In this document: positions 33,116 to 41,210 of the stretch, piece by piece
Position numbering within the stretch: position 1 is the stretch's first letter
How the letters are laid out: each line of letters opens with the position of its first letter
Source: an uncultured Treponema sp.
GTDB taxonomy: Bacteria > Spirochaetota > Spirochaetia > Treponematales > Treponemataceae
Length of the DNA stretch: 51,546 nucleotides
Assembly (NCBI GenBank): GCA_947166355.1
Contig: CAMVDX010000015.1
Span: 1 to 51,546 of the forward strand
Direction: 5' to 3'
Translations under genes and position numbers: made by a program
The notes under the pieces: model-generated
Seen by the model: the letters and a program-made list of their open reading frames with translations, nothing else
What the model was told of the DNA's origin: nothing
Database searches by the model: none

Positions 33116-34135
33116 ATGGCAAAAATCATCAGTGGCGGAAATTTACCGAACATTCCATGGCAGGACAAGCCAAAAGACAGCTGGCAGCCAATCTGGCGCT
33201 ATACAGAAAATCCTGTTATCGACCGTAACCCATTCCCTGGCATGGGACGCATTTTTAACTCAGCTGTAATTCCATGGGAAGGAAAATTCAAAGGAGTTTT
33301 CCGTGCAGAAGCAACAATCGCACGTCCTTTCCTTTACCTCGGCGATTCAGAAGACGGAATCCACTGGACTTTCCAGACTGAGCGAATCCACATGCACGAC
33401 CCTGACGGAACTCCACACGACCCATACTATGCTTATGATCCTCGTGTAGTAAAGGTAGATGACACTTATTATATTATGTGGTGCGGCGACTTTGACGGAG
33501 CTGCAATCGGTGTAGCAAGCACAAAAGATTTCAAGGATTTTACACGTCTTGAAAATCCATTTCTTCCATTTAACCGCAACGCAGTTCTCTTCCCGCGCAA
33601 AATCGACAACAAATTTGTAATGCTCTCACGCCCTTCAGATTCAGGACACACACCTTTCGGCGACATTCTTCTTTCACAGTCTCCTGATATGAAATACTGG
33701 GGAGAACACCGCCTCGTAATGCAGAAAGGCGGAAGCGGCTGGTGGGAAGGTCTCAAAATCGGTGCAGGCCCTGCTCCAATCGAAACAGATGAAGGCTGGC
33801 TCCTCTTCTTCCACGGAGTTTGCCAGACCTGTAACGGCTACGTTTATTCCTTCTCAGCAGCCCTGCTCGACCGCGACAAGCCTTCAATCGTAAAATACCG
33901 CTGTTCAGACTATATGCTCACACCGGAATTACCATACGAAACAACAGGCTTTGTAGACAACGTTTGCTTCCCGGTTGCCGCCCTCACAGACCAGGCAACA
34001 GGCCGCATCGCCCTCTACTACGGTTGCGCCGACACAGTAACAGGCCTCTGCTTCACAACAGTCGACGAAACAATCAAGTTCATCAAAGAACATAATGAGT
34101 TGAGCGCACTCGACAAAGACGAAGGAAGGTTCTAG
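33116..34135 (+). CDS. GH130 family beta-mannoside phosphorylase
   Basis: The 339-residue product matches GH130, five-bladed beta-propeller enzymes that phosphorolyse beta-1,4-mannosides and release mannose 1-phosphate. The blade with YAYDPRVVKVDDTYYIMWCG carries the conserved DPR aspartate, and the phosphate side shows NRNAVLFPRKI, LLSQSPDMKYWG and WWEGLKIGAGPAPIETDEGWLLFFHG. There is no signal peptide. I chose the ATG at 33116 because AAGGAG precedes it; the longer frame from 33044 adds 24 poorly supported residues. Exact substrate (mannan oligomers or mannosyl-glucose) is open. Confidence 0.88.
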   Translation: MAKIISGGNLPNIPWQDKPKDSWQPIWRYTENPVIDRNPFPGMGRIFNSAVIPWEGKFKGVFRAEATIARPFLYLGDSEDGIHWTFQTERIHMHDPDGTPHDPYYAYDPRVVKVDDTYYIMWCGDFDGAAIGVASTKDFKDFTRLENPFLPFNRNAVLFPRKIDNKFVMLSRPSDSGHTPFGDILLSQSPDMKYWGEHRLVMQKGGSGWWEGLKIGAGPAPIETDEGWLLFFHGVCQTCNGYVYSFSAALLDRDKPSIVKYRCSDYMLTPELPYETTGFVDNVCFPVAALTDQATGRIALYYGCADTVTGLCFTTVDETIKFIKEHNELSALDKDEGRF

Positions 34136-34154
34136 GTGCTAGGTTTTAGGTTTT

Positions 34155-34285
34155 AGGAGGGGGAAGTCTCCCCCGCGTTCCAAAGAAAAAGGGTACGGTA
34201 GTTTCGACAAGCTCAACCACCGTACCCTTTTTCTTTTCCACTACCCCTTCTTACGGGGGCTGCCGCCCCCGTAACGCCCCTGCAT
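34155..34285. repeat. Family D repeat with embedded family C copy
   Basis: GGGGGAAGTCTCCCCC at the left and CGGGGGCTGCCGCCCCCG at the right are the D blocks, with CTACCCCTTC between them. A family C fragment (GTTTCGACAAGCTCAACCAC) lies in the middle as the loop of a strong stem. Confidence 0.75.
34182..34236 (+). terminator. 18-bp hairpin after the GH130 gene, likely terminator
   Basis: Arms 34182-34199 and 34219-34236 are perfect complements (AAAGAAAAAGGGTACGGT with its complement), ending in a T-rich tract. The 19-base loop is a family C fragment. It works in principle in both directions. Confidence 0.6.
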
Positions 34286-34356
34286 AATTCCGAATACAGA
34301 CACTTTTTAAAGCAATTAATATAGAGAATTATTCACCATTATATTTTAAGCCGTGC

Positions 34357-34362
34357 TATAAT
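34357..34362 (+). promoter_or_regulatory. -10 box (TATAAT) of the Gfo/Idh gene
   Basis: Perfect TATAAT seven bases before ATG, no ribosome site; -35 weak (TTCACC with a 19-base spacer). Confidence 0.5.
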
Positions 34363-34369
34363 TATAAAT

Positions 34370-35416
34370 ATGAAAAACTATGTTAATTGGGCAATTCTTG
34401 CCCCAGGCCGCATTGCCAACGCTATGGCAACTGCGATGAATGGAATAAAAGACGGAAAGCTTAAGACTATTGATGGAAGTAAAATTCACCTTTATGCAGT
34501 AGCAAGCCGGAATCTGGAACGTGCCCGGGATTTTGCTAAAAAATGGAACTTTAAAAAGGCTTACGGAAGTTACGAAGAACTCTATAATGATCCTGAAGTT
34601 GATGCCGTTTATATCGCAAATCCTCATGCCTTTCATCTTGATTCTGTATTGGGCTGTCTCAAGGGCGGTAAACATGTGCTTTGCGAAAAGCCTGCAGGCT
34701 GTTCCCGAGACCAGCTGGATAAAATGACCTCTCTTGCCCGCGAAAAAAAGCTTTTCTTTATGGAAGCCATGTGGACGGCTTTCAATCCGACAATTGCAGA
34801 AATCCGCCGGGAAATTGCGGCCGGTACCATCGGCCAAATCCTGAATATTGATTCCCGCTTCTGCAACAGAAATCCTTATGATCCTGACGACAGAAACTAC
34901 GATCCTCGGCAGGCCGGTGGAGCTTTGCTGGATCTTGGCATTTACAACATCTACTTTGCAATGATGCTTGCAGACTTCTCTCCTATTACAGCAGAAAGTT
35001 CAGCCGTTCGCATGCTTAAGGGAGTTGATGCCTGGAACAGCGTAAACCTCACCTTTGAAAACGGAATTGTTACCAGCTTCCAGGATGCAATGGACCTGCC
35101 TTCTACAGTGCCAACTCATGACGCTGTAATTTACGGAACAAAGGGCTACATCACTGTAGAAAACTTTTTCTGTACGCAAAAAGCAGATGTTCATGTTTAT
35201 AAAAATATCTGGAGTGGAGATTCCGAATTGGTTCGCGAAATCCGACAGCCTTTTGCCGTAAACGGCTACGAATATGAATGCGCACATGCAACAGAATTTA
35301 TTCTCGCAGGCAAAACAGAGTCCGACGTACACACCTTCAAAAAATCAGAAGATTTAATTGATATGATGGATACATTACGCCGCGACTGGAGTTTTAAATA
35401 CCCGTGGGAAGCCTAA
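34370..35416 (+). CDS. Gfo/Idh/MocA family NAD(P)-dependent oxidoreductase
   Basis: The 348-residue product has an N-terminal Rossmann fold (WAILAPGRIANAMATAM, then LYAVASRNLERARDFAKKW and DAVYIANPHAFHLD) and the family motif CEKPAGCSRDQLDKM. The C-terminal alpha/beta domain includes GGALLDLGIYNIYFAMML, where the DxGxxxxxx His is replaced by Ile-Tyr-Asn region residues. Members oxidise or reduce sugars and cyclitols; no substrate can be read. It leads the gene set with GH39, an FMN dehydrogenase-like protein and a sugar isomerase, suggesting a role in breakdown of an unusual sugar. Confidence 0.9.
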   Translation: MKNYVNWAILAPGRIANAMATAMNGIKDGKLKTIDGSKIHLYAVASRNLERARDFAKKWNFKKAYGSYEELYNDPEVDAVYIANPHAFHLDSVLGCLKGGKHVLCEKPAGCSRDQLDKMTSLAREKKLFFMEAMWTAFNPTIAEIRREIAAGTIGQILNIDSRFCNRNPYDPDDRNYDPRQAGGALLDLGIYNIYFAMMLADFSPITAESSAVRMLKGVDAWNSVNLTFENGIVTSFQDAMDLPSTVPTHDAVIYGTKGYITVENFFCTQKADVHVYKNIWSGDSELVREIRQPFAVNGYEYECAHATEFILAGKTESDVHTFKKSEDLIDMMDTLRRDWSFKYPWEA

Positions 35417-35509
35417 AATCGAAGAACCGTTAAAAACAGGGCTGCGACAGCGGGCCTGTTTAGGTTCATCGAAAGAATGGCTCAGAGGCAAGCTATGCTT
35501 GCCGACTTT

Positions 35510-35536
35510 GTCATTCCCCGGCTTGTCCGGGGAATC
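35510..35536. repeat. Family B palindrome before the GH39 gene
   Basis: ATTCCCCGGCTTGTCCGGGGAAT preceded by GTC. The upstream bases (35417-35509) also hold small stems such as CAGGGCTGCGACAGCGGGCCTG and GGCAAGCTATGCTTGCC. Confidence 0.75.
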
Positions 35537-35562
35537 TAAACATAACAGGAGATGATTAAAAA

Positions 35563-37119
35563 ATGAACTACAAAATCACAGGAAAAGAAAACGTATTATT
35601 CAACAACAACGCCTTTTACTGCATAGGAACCGGCCGAATGGGACTGGCACTGCAAAAGCAGTATTTTGAACAGCTCAAGCTGGTGCAGGAAAAAATCGGC
35701 TTTGAACATATCCGTGGTCACGGACTCTTTCACGACGATATGGCAATTTACCGCGAATTCCAGTCTGGAGTGCCAGAATTTGGATCTCACGCCTGGGAAG
35801 GCCGCGACGAGAAAAAAGTTCAGGTAGAATATAACTGGACCTATCTTGATATGGTTATGGATTCTTACCGCGAGCTGAATATCAAGCCTTTTATTGAACT
35901 TGGTTTTATGCCAAAGCAGCTGGCCTCTGGCGACAATTCAATATTCTATTGGAAGGGTCATACTACGCCTCCGTATAATTACGAACGCTGGGCTGGCCTT
36001 GTTCAGGCAACGCTGCGCCATCTTATGGACCGCTATGGAACCGACGAAGTTGTTACCTGGCCGGTTGAGGTATGGAACGAGCCTAATCTTCCGGGCTTCT
36101 GGAAGGATGCAAACATGGAAGAATATTTTAAGCTTTATGATGTTTCTTCCAGAGCGGTAAAGGCAGTTGATAAACGCTTTAAGGTTGGCGGCCCTGCAGT
36201 CTGTGGTGGCACTGATAAAGAATGGATAAAAGCATTTCTGGAGTTTGTACGCAAAAACAAGTGTTCCCTGGACTTTGTTACCCGTCATCATTACACGACA
36301 GAAATGCCTGCCCACGAAGGCCACTACGGCTATCCAAAGCTTCATCCAAAAGAGAAGTGCTTCGGCCAGCTGGATTCTACCCGCGGCATAGTTGATTCCT
36401 TTAAAGAATTTAAAGGAATGGAAATTAACGTTACCGAATTTAATACGTCATATATTCCAAATGCGCCGGTTCACGATATGAACCTCAATGCTGCCTATAT
36501 TGCCCTTATGCTTTCAACTTTCGGCGACAATCACCGTTCTTATTCTTACTGGACTTTTGGCGATATTTTCGAAGAAGCCGGAGTTCCTTACACTCCATTC
36601 CACGGAGGCTTTGGCTTAGTTGCAAACGGTTTAATTCCAAAACCTACCTTCTGGACTTTCGCCTTTTACAAGAAACTTACACAGAACTACGAAAAGTGCG
36701 TACTCAAAACTAAAAACTGCGTAGTAGTTAAACAAACTAACGGTAGTTATTCTGGAGTAGCATGGAATGTTGATGAAGAAATGACAGGCAAAGAGTTCAA
36801 GCTCGACCTCACCTTCCCGCTCGAAAACCGGGCAAAGGGAAAAACAGAAGATGAAAAACTTCCTAACGTTCTTGTTACAGAACTGGTTGATGAAGAAGTC
36901 TGCAATCCGCTTAAGGCCTGGCATGATTTGGGAGAACCTGCAAATCCGAGCCAGGAACAGGTTGAATTCCTCCGTGCGGCTGCCCAGCCCTTTGTTCAGA
37001 CAAAACGCTGCGGCAACAAAATCAGCCTGACTCTGAAAGAAAACGCAGTCTGCTACTTTGAAATTAAAGCCGCTCCAATAAAGAGTGACCGAGGATACAT
37101 TTACGGAAGACTAAAATAA
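35563..37119 (+). CDS. GH39 family beta-xylosidase
   Basis: The 518-residue product has the GH39 TIM-barrel. Both catalytic glutamates are placed: the acid/base in WPVEVWNEPNLPGFW (about residue 170) and the nucleophile in INVTEFNTSYIP (about 290). Other family marks are EHIRGHGLFHDD at the start and YSYWTFGDIFEEAG. The C-terminus forms the accessory beta-sandwich. It removes xylose from xylo-oligosaccharides. No signal peptide is present, so it acts inside the cell on imported oligomers. The start follows CAGGAG. It lies after the Gfo/Idh gene, separated by a family B palindrome. Confidence 0.93.
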   Translation: MNYKITGKENVLFNNNAFYCIGTGRMGLALQKQYFEQLKLVQEKIGFEHIRGHGLFHDDMAIYREFQSGVPEFGSHAWEGRDEKKVQVEYNWTYLDMVMDSYRELNIKPFIELGFMPKQLASGDNSIFYWKGHTTPPYNYERWAGLVQATLRHLMDRYGTDEVVTWPVEVWNEPNLPGFWKDANMEEYFKLYDVSSRAVKAVDKRFKVGGPAVCGGTDKEWIKAFLEFVRKNKCSLDFVTRHHYTTEMPAHEGHYGYPKLHPKEKCFGQLDSTRGIVDSFKEFKGMEINVTEFNTSYIPNAPVHDMNLNAAYIALMLSTFGDNHRSYSYWTFGDIFEEAGVPYTPFHGGFGLVANGLIPKPTFWTFAFYKKLTQNYEKCVLKTKNCVVVKQTNGSYSGVAWNVDEEMTGKEFKLDLTFPLENRAKGKTEDEKLPNVLVTELVDEEVCNPLKAWHDLGEPANPSQEQVEFLRAAAQPFVQTKRCGNKISLTLKENAVCYFEIKAAPIKSDRGYIYGRLK

Positions 37120-37124
37120 CCCCC

Positions 37125-37212
37125 GGTGGTTGAGTAGGCACGAAGTGCCGTATCGAAACCACCTGTTATAAAACCTCGGTGGTTTCGATACGGCTTCGCC
37201 TACTCAACCACC
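37125..37212. repeat. Inverted pair of family C repeats
   Basis: Copy 1 (37125-37163) and inverted copy 2 (37178-37212) each fold alone and also pair with one another into a long hairpin. Copy 2 contains an in-frame ATG-like start that is not used; the next gene's ribosome site AGGAG follows. Confidence 0.88.
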
Positions 37213-37229
37213 GTAATCAGGAGATTTCA

Positions 37230-38117
37230 ATGAACTATTCATCCAATTCCGATACCATCACCCGGGACTTTTTTGACTCCCTTTTACTCGAATCGCGTTA
37301 TATCGACTCAGATCTGCCGAGCACAAAGCTCGAGCTCTACGGCCGCATCTTCGATACCCCGGTGATGACAGCCGCCCTTTCTCATCTTGGAAATACCGCA
37401 GAAAACGGAATGGTCATTTATGCTCAGGCAGCATCTAAAGTAAACGCCGTTCACTGGGTTGGTATGGGAGAAGATAAAGAACTCGAAGATATCTGTGCGA
37501 CTGGTGCCGCTACAATCAAAATCATTAAACCTCATGCAGACAATAAAGAAATCTTCCGCAAAATCGAACATGCAAAAAAAGCCGGCTGCTTTGCAGTGGG
37601 AATGGACATAGACCACGCCTTTAACGGAAGCGGCGGCTACGACAATGTTCTGGGCTTACCTATGAAGAGTAAAACTACTGAAGAACTGCATGATTTTGTT
37701 CAGGCAGCAGGCGACACTCCATTTATTGTAAAGGGAGTTCTCAGCATAAAAGATGCAGAAAAATGTCTTAAGGCCGGCTGCAAAGGAATCCAGCTTTCGC
37801 ACCACCACGGAATTATGAGTTATGCGGTTCCACCGCTTATGATGCTGCCGGAAATCCTACAGGTTACCCGAGGTGAAATCCCGGTATTTATAGACTGCGG
37901 AATCGAAAGCGGCATGGATGTTTACAAATGTCTTGCCCTCGGTGCTACTGCCGTAAGCGTTGGCCGCCACCTTATGCCGCTATTGAAGAAAGGTTCCAAG
38001 GCCACCGCTGAGCGCATCAAGGAAATGACCGGAGAACTTGCTGCAACAATGGCCCGCACCGGCATCCGCGATCTCAAAAGCTTTGACCCGACAGTTATTC
38101 ATCAAAGAAAATTCTAA
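37230..38117 (+). CDS. FMN-dependent alpha-hydroxy-acid dehydrogenase-like protein
   Basis: The product is about 295 residues, shorter than the 350-380 of typical members. The FMN barrel is recognisable: PVMTAALSHLG near the start, FIVKGVLSIKDAEKCLKAGCKGIQLSHHHG and FIDCGIESGMDVYKCLALGATAVSVGRHLM. The last two correspond to the SNHGGRQLD and phosphate-binding regions of glycolate/lactate oxidases, but the Arg-Gln-Leu-Asp after the histidine is replaced, so the substrate has probably changed. Start chosen at 37230 because CAGGAG precedes it; upstream sequence in frame is a repeat. Confidence 0.8.
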   Translation: MNYSSNSDTITRDFFDSLLLESRYIDSDLPSTKLELYGRIFDTPVMTAALSHLGNTAENGMVIYAQAASKVNAVHWVGMGEDKELEDICATGAATIKIIKPHADNKEIFRKIEHAKKAGCFAVGMDIDHAFNGSGGYDNVLGLPMKSKTTEELHDFVQAAGDTPFIVKGVLSIKDAEKCLKAGCKGIQLSHHHGIMSYAVPPLMMLPEILQVTRGEIPVFIDCGIESGMDVYKCLALGATAVSVGRHLMPLLKKGSKATAERIKEMTGELAATMARTGIRDLKSFDPTVIHQRKF

Positions 38118-38122
38118 GCACC

Positions 38123-38211
38123 GGTGGTTGAGTAGGCACGAAGTGCCGTATCGAAACCACAATTTATAAAGCCCCCGGTGGTTTCGATACGGCTTCGCCT
38201 ACTCAACCACC
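38123..38211. repeat. Second inverted pair of family C repeats
   Basis: Copies at 38123-38160 and 38177-38211 with the same sequence as the pair at 37125-37212 and a similar 15-base AT-rich spacer (AATTTATAAAGCCCC). Both pairs end close before the ribosome site of the next gene. Confidence 0.88.
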
Positions 38212-38228
38212 GCAAAAAGGAGACCACA

Positions 38229-39050
38229 ATGTACTTAGGCACAGCATCCCCACTCGCCCATACTTCCCCGGAGGACTGGGCTGCAAAGCATAAAGCACTC
38301 GGTCTTAAAACTGTAGTCTTTCCGGTAGACTACACTGCTGGAGAACAGACAATCTCCTCCTACAAAAAAGCCGCAGATAACGCCGGACTTACAATCGCAG
38401 AAGTAGGAATCTGGCGTAACACACTCGCCGCCGACCTAAACGAACGTCAGAAATGGATAGATTATGCAGTTGAGCAGTTAAAAATGGCAGACCGCATTGG
38501 CGCCCGCTGCTGTGTAAATGTTGTGGGCACGCCTTACGGCCCGCGTTGGGACGGCGGCTATCGCGAAAATTTTTCGGAAGAAGCCTGGACCATGGCAGTA
38601 AAAATGATTCAGGAAATTATAGATCGCGCAGAGCCAACCCGCACAAAATTCAGCATCGAATCAATGCCATGGATGATTCCAAGTTCACCGGACGAATACC
38701 TAAGGCTTATGGAAGAAGTAAATCGCCCGGCTTTTGGCGCTCATCTGGATGTCGTAAATATGATTACCTCACCGGAACGTTACTTTTTCAACGACCGATT
38801 TCTTGAAGAATGTTTTACAAAACTCAAAGGCCGCATCTGCAGCTGTCATTTAAAAGATATAAATCTGAAGCAGGAATACACCTTCCAGCTCGAAGAATGT
38901 GCCTGTGGTAAGGGAACTCTGGATATCGAACTTTACGCAAAGCTTGCTACAGCAGAAGATTCTGAAATGCCGATGATTATCGAACATCTTACCACTGATG
39001 AAGAATACATTCAGAGTGTGAAATATGTTCAAAAACGACTGTCCTCTTGA
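38229..39050 (+). CDS. Sugar phosphate isomerase/epimerase family protein
   Basis: The 273-residue product matches the xylose-isomerase-like TIM barrel (AP endonuclease 2 family). Metal-site blocks are visible: FSIESMPWMIPSSPDEYLRLM (Glu), FGAHLDVVNMITSP (His and Asp), and ICSCHLKDINLK (His), ending with MIIEHLTTDEEY (Glu). It probably isomerises or epimerises a sugar or keto-sugar; the substrate is unknown. The start at 38229 has a GGAG site. It is the last gene of the carbohydrate set and lies 111 bases after the FMN protein, with a repeat pair in the gap. Confidence 0.86.
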   Translation: MYLGTASPLAHTSPEDWAAKHKALGLKTVVFPVDYTAGEQTISSYKKAADNAGLTIAEVGIWRNTLAADLNERQKWIDYAVEQLKMADRIGARCCVNVVGTPYGPRWDGGYRENFSEEAWTMAVKMIQEIIDRAEPTRTKFSIESMPWMIPSSPDEYLRLMEEVNRPAFGAHLDVVNMITSPERYFFNDRFLEECFTKLKGRICSCHLKDINLKQEYTFQLEECACGKGTLDIELYAKLATAEDSEMPMIIEHLTTDEEYIQSVKYVQKRLSS

Positions 39051-39064
39051 ACATATTTCAACAT

Positions 39065-39112
39065 GGATTGCTTTGCCTTCGGCTCGCAATGACGCGGCAA
39101 TCCATATTGCTG
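39065..39112. repeat. Family A palindrome pair
   Basis: GGATTGCTTTGCC ... GGCTCGCAATGAC followed by GGCAATCC. It lies between convergent genes. Confidence 0.75.
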
Positions 39113-39114
39113 GA

Positions 39115-39750
39115 TTACTTCACCACGACCACCAGCAACCGACCGTTCTCCACACTAACCTCGGCTGCTTTTCCCGGCAGCACCTCATTACTAATGCCAA
39201 GCTGAAAATCAGCAGAAAGGTTTGCATTTTCCAGAGGATACTTTGCATTTTTTATATTTACGCCGCTCACGCTTCCGGCCACAGTCAATACAGAAAAATA
39301 TGAACAGCGGTCTTCAATATAAAAAGGCTGTCTGCCGACAATCTGCATGACAGAATAATCATCAACAAGTACAGCTTTTTTTCCAAGCCCATTTAGATAA
39401 AGAAGGATTGAAACATTTCCGAGCGCATGATCAAAACGGCCTCCCATTGCACCAAGTAAAAGAAAATCAGAATAGCCGCGTTCAAGAGCAAGCTTTACCG
39501 CAAACAATGTATCTGTATCATCTTTTTCACGCGGAAGCCGTACAATCTCACAGCGGTTAATCCATTTTGATAGCACTTCACTATCACAGGAATCAAAATC
39601 ACCGACAATTACAGATGGCACTATACCAAGCCCCTCCGCATGTGCAAGGCCGCCATCACAGAAAATATAAAAATCGTCGGGCTGTAGAAAAGACTTAGTC
39701 CGTTTATAATTGTGAATCTCACCGGCTGAAATGATAACACAGCGACTCAA
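39115..39750 (-). CDS. thiN: Thiamine pyrophosphokinase
   Basis: The product is 211 residues. It transfers pyrophosphate from ATP to thiamine, giving thiamine diphosphate. Family motifs: YIFCDGGLAHAEGLG, VPSVIVGDFDSCD, LPREKDDTDTLFAVKLA, FLLLGAMGGRFDHALGNVSIL and the C-terminal domain with GISNEVLPGKAAEVSVENG. The start is TTG at 39750, with GGAGG five bases before it; the longer frame from 39807 runs through a family C repeat. No TPP riboswitch is evident. It converges with the isomerase gene. Confidence 0.92.
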   Translation of the reverse strand: MSRCVIISAGEIHNYKRTKSFLQPDDFYIFCDGGLAHAEGLGIVPSVIVGDFDSCDSEVLSKWINRCEIVRLPREKDDTDTLFAVKLALERGYSDFLLLGAMGGRFDHALGNVSILLYLNGLGKKAVLVDDYSVMQIVGRQPFYIEDRCSYFSVLTVAGSVSGVNIKNAKYPLENANLSADFQLGISNEVLPGKAAEVSVENGRLLVVVVK

Positions 39751-39783
39751 AAAGTCCTCCAAAAAAAAGTTTCTTAATGATGT

Positions 39784-39818
39784 TTTCGACACGACACTTC
39801 GTGTCACTCAACCACCAG
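39784..39818. repeat. Family C repeat between the CYTH and thiN genes
   Basis: TTCGACACGACACTTCGTGTCACTCAACCACC, a C element whose inner loop ACGACACTTCGTGT differs from the other copies but keeps the palindrome. Confidence 0.75.
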
Positions 39819-39819
39819 T

Positions 39820-40494
39820 TTAATCAGTCCCGCCATTAATTATTTCCATCCAGCTGCGTTTGTCTCGTTTAGAAGTATCAAGGCCAAACTGCTCCATAAA
39901 CTTTTCGAGAGCCATTCTTACATCATCAGGCTTATCTTCCCCATCAGTGACTTCAACTTCAATATACTTAAGGCCGTTTACCATTTCCAGTTCAAGATGA
40001 AAATCACAAGCGGGCAAAACTACCGAAGAACAGTGAACTCCGTAGGCATCTTTCTGTTTATTAAAAAATTTATGATAACCTGACAATTCCAATAAGTCCC
40101 GCACAACCCCAGGATTTTCTACAAAGGTTTCATCCTCACGGTTCAGCTCTATTCCGTTTTCAATATTTTTTCGCTTAATACAAAAGAACGAACGTTCGTT
40201 AGTTTTATTTCCGTCTGTTTTTTTCTCTTTTTCAGAAAAATCAAATTTCTCAAACGAAAGGCCTGTCTGTACATTTTCCTTTTCACTTCTTATTCTGATT
40301 ACCTGAGGCTCTCCTGCAGCCTTACTTTCTTCACGACTATTATAACGGGAATAATATTCATCAGATTTCAAAATGTGTTCAAAACTATCCTTTACCTCAA
40401 CTCCAGCCAATTTCTGCTCTCCAGAAATCACAGAAAAAATCTTCTCATATTCTGAATCTGTTAAAGGAATCTTAATTTCAATCTCGCGTCCCAT
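39820..40494 (-). CDS. CYTH domain protein (class IV adenylate cyclase/thiamine triphosphatase type)
   Basis: The 224-residue product starts with the CYTH signature EIEIK (residues 4-8), then has the barrel strands with charged residues: VIRIRSEKE, FFCIKRK, GIELNREDETFVE, and DFHLELEMVNGLKYIEVEVTDGE. The family acts on triphosphates (adenylate cyclase, thiamine triphosphatase or inorganic tripolyphosphatase). A Lys/Thr-rich segment around residues 85-95 includes the palindrome AACGAACGTTCGTT in DNA. A role linked to the adjacent thiN (thiamine phosphates) is attractive but unproven. Start supported by AAGG. Confidence 0.82.
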   Translation of the reverse strand: MGREIEIKIPLTDSEYEKIFSVISGEQKLAGVEVKDSFEHILKSDEYYSRYNSREESKAAGEPQVIRIRSEKENVQTGLSFEKFDFSEKEKKTDGNKTNERSFFCIKRKNIENGIELNREDETFVENPGVVRDLLELSGYHKFFNKQKDAYGVHCSSVVLPACDFHLELEMVNGLKYIEVEVTDGEDKPDDVRMALEKFMEQFGLDTSKRDKRSWMEIINGGTD

Positions 40495-40666
40495 ATTTTA
40501 CCTTATCAAAAAAAAACGCTATATCACACTGAACTCTAAAATACATTCTAACGCACTTGCAGCTAATATGTGTTTCGGAACTTGTAAATCAGAGTACTGC
40601 CACTTCTAAGCACAACAGTTCGAAGTCTCTCAAACCAGCCGTCGCACCCTCAGTTTAAAATGACAG

Positions 40667-41095
40667 TTATTCTTTTTCACCAGCCTGGTATATTTCTTTT
40701 AAATCAACAAAAAATTCAGGATATCTCTTTTCAATTAATACCGGCATCCCATTACCATCCAGGAAGCAGTGTGTACTTTTACCAAGGAATACAACTTCGC
40801 CCTTACATTTAAACTCATAAGAAAAAGTAAGTTTTGCGGCAGAAAGTTTTTCGATACCTACCATTATTTCTATAGTATCTGGGAATGTTGTAGATTTTTT
40901 AAACAATCCTTCTACAGACATTACAGGAGAAGCCATTCCTTCCTCTTCAAGCTTAATAAAGCTCCAGCCAAGCTGATCAAGAAAATCAACACGAGCTTCT
41001 TCCATAAAACGGATATAATTTGAATGATGGGTTATTCCCATTTTGTCGGTTTCGTAATAATTAATTTTGTGTAAATATGGTTTTATAGTTTTCAT
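40667..41095 (-). CDS. Acyl-CoA thioesterase, 4HBT (YbgC/FadM) type
   Basis: The 142-residue single hotdog-domain protein carries the 4HBT active-site segment NYYETDKMGITHHSNYIRFMEEAR with its Asp (about residue 17). It hydrolyses acyl-CoA thioesters in the cytoplasm; chain length is unknown. The second half has the typical strands KLTFSYEFKCKGEVVFLGKSTHCFLD. Upstream on the minus strand TTGACA lies near 41131, with a weak -10. It is divergent from psd, which would link it with lipid metabolism, but only by position. Confidence 0.88.
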   Translation of the reverse strand: MKTIKPYLHKINYYETDKMGITHHSNYIRFMEEARVDFLDQLGWSFIKLEEEGMASPVMSVEGLFKKSTTFPDTIEIMVGIEKLSAAKLTFSYEFKCKGEVVFLGKSTHCFLDGNGMPVLIEKRYPEFFVDLKEIYQAGEKE

Positions 41096-41210
41096 ATGAG
41101 TATTTTCGACAAAATCAAAAAGAATGTCAATTATATATACAAATTTCTAAAAAATTACTAAAATCAAAATATTCAAAGCAAATCTTTTATTTTCAGAATG
41201 GCGGAAAATC

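Noticed and set aside
37179..37229. In-frame N-terminal extension of the FMN protein (and the same at 38178-38228 for the isomerase)
   Set aside because: Both extensions are the same repeat translated; ribosome sites lie after the repeat.
39751..39819. TPP riboswitch upstream of thiN
   Set aside because: The region is a family C repeat; no TPP-box motifs (CTGAGA and similar) are visible.
40185..40205. Palindrome AACGAACGTTCGTT in the CYTH gene, similar to bases near 8171
   Set aside because: Only about 12 bases are shared and nothing else links the sites; likely chance.
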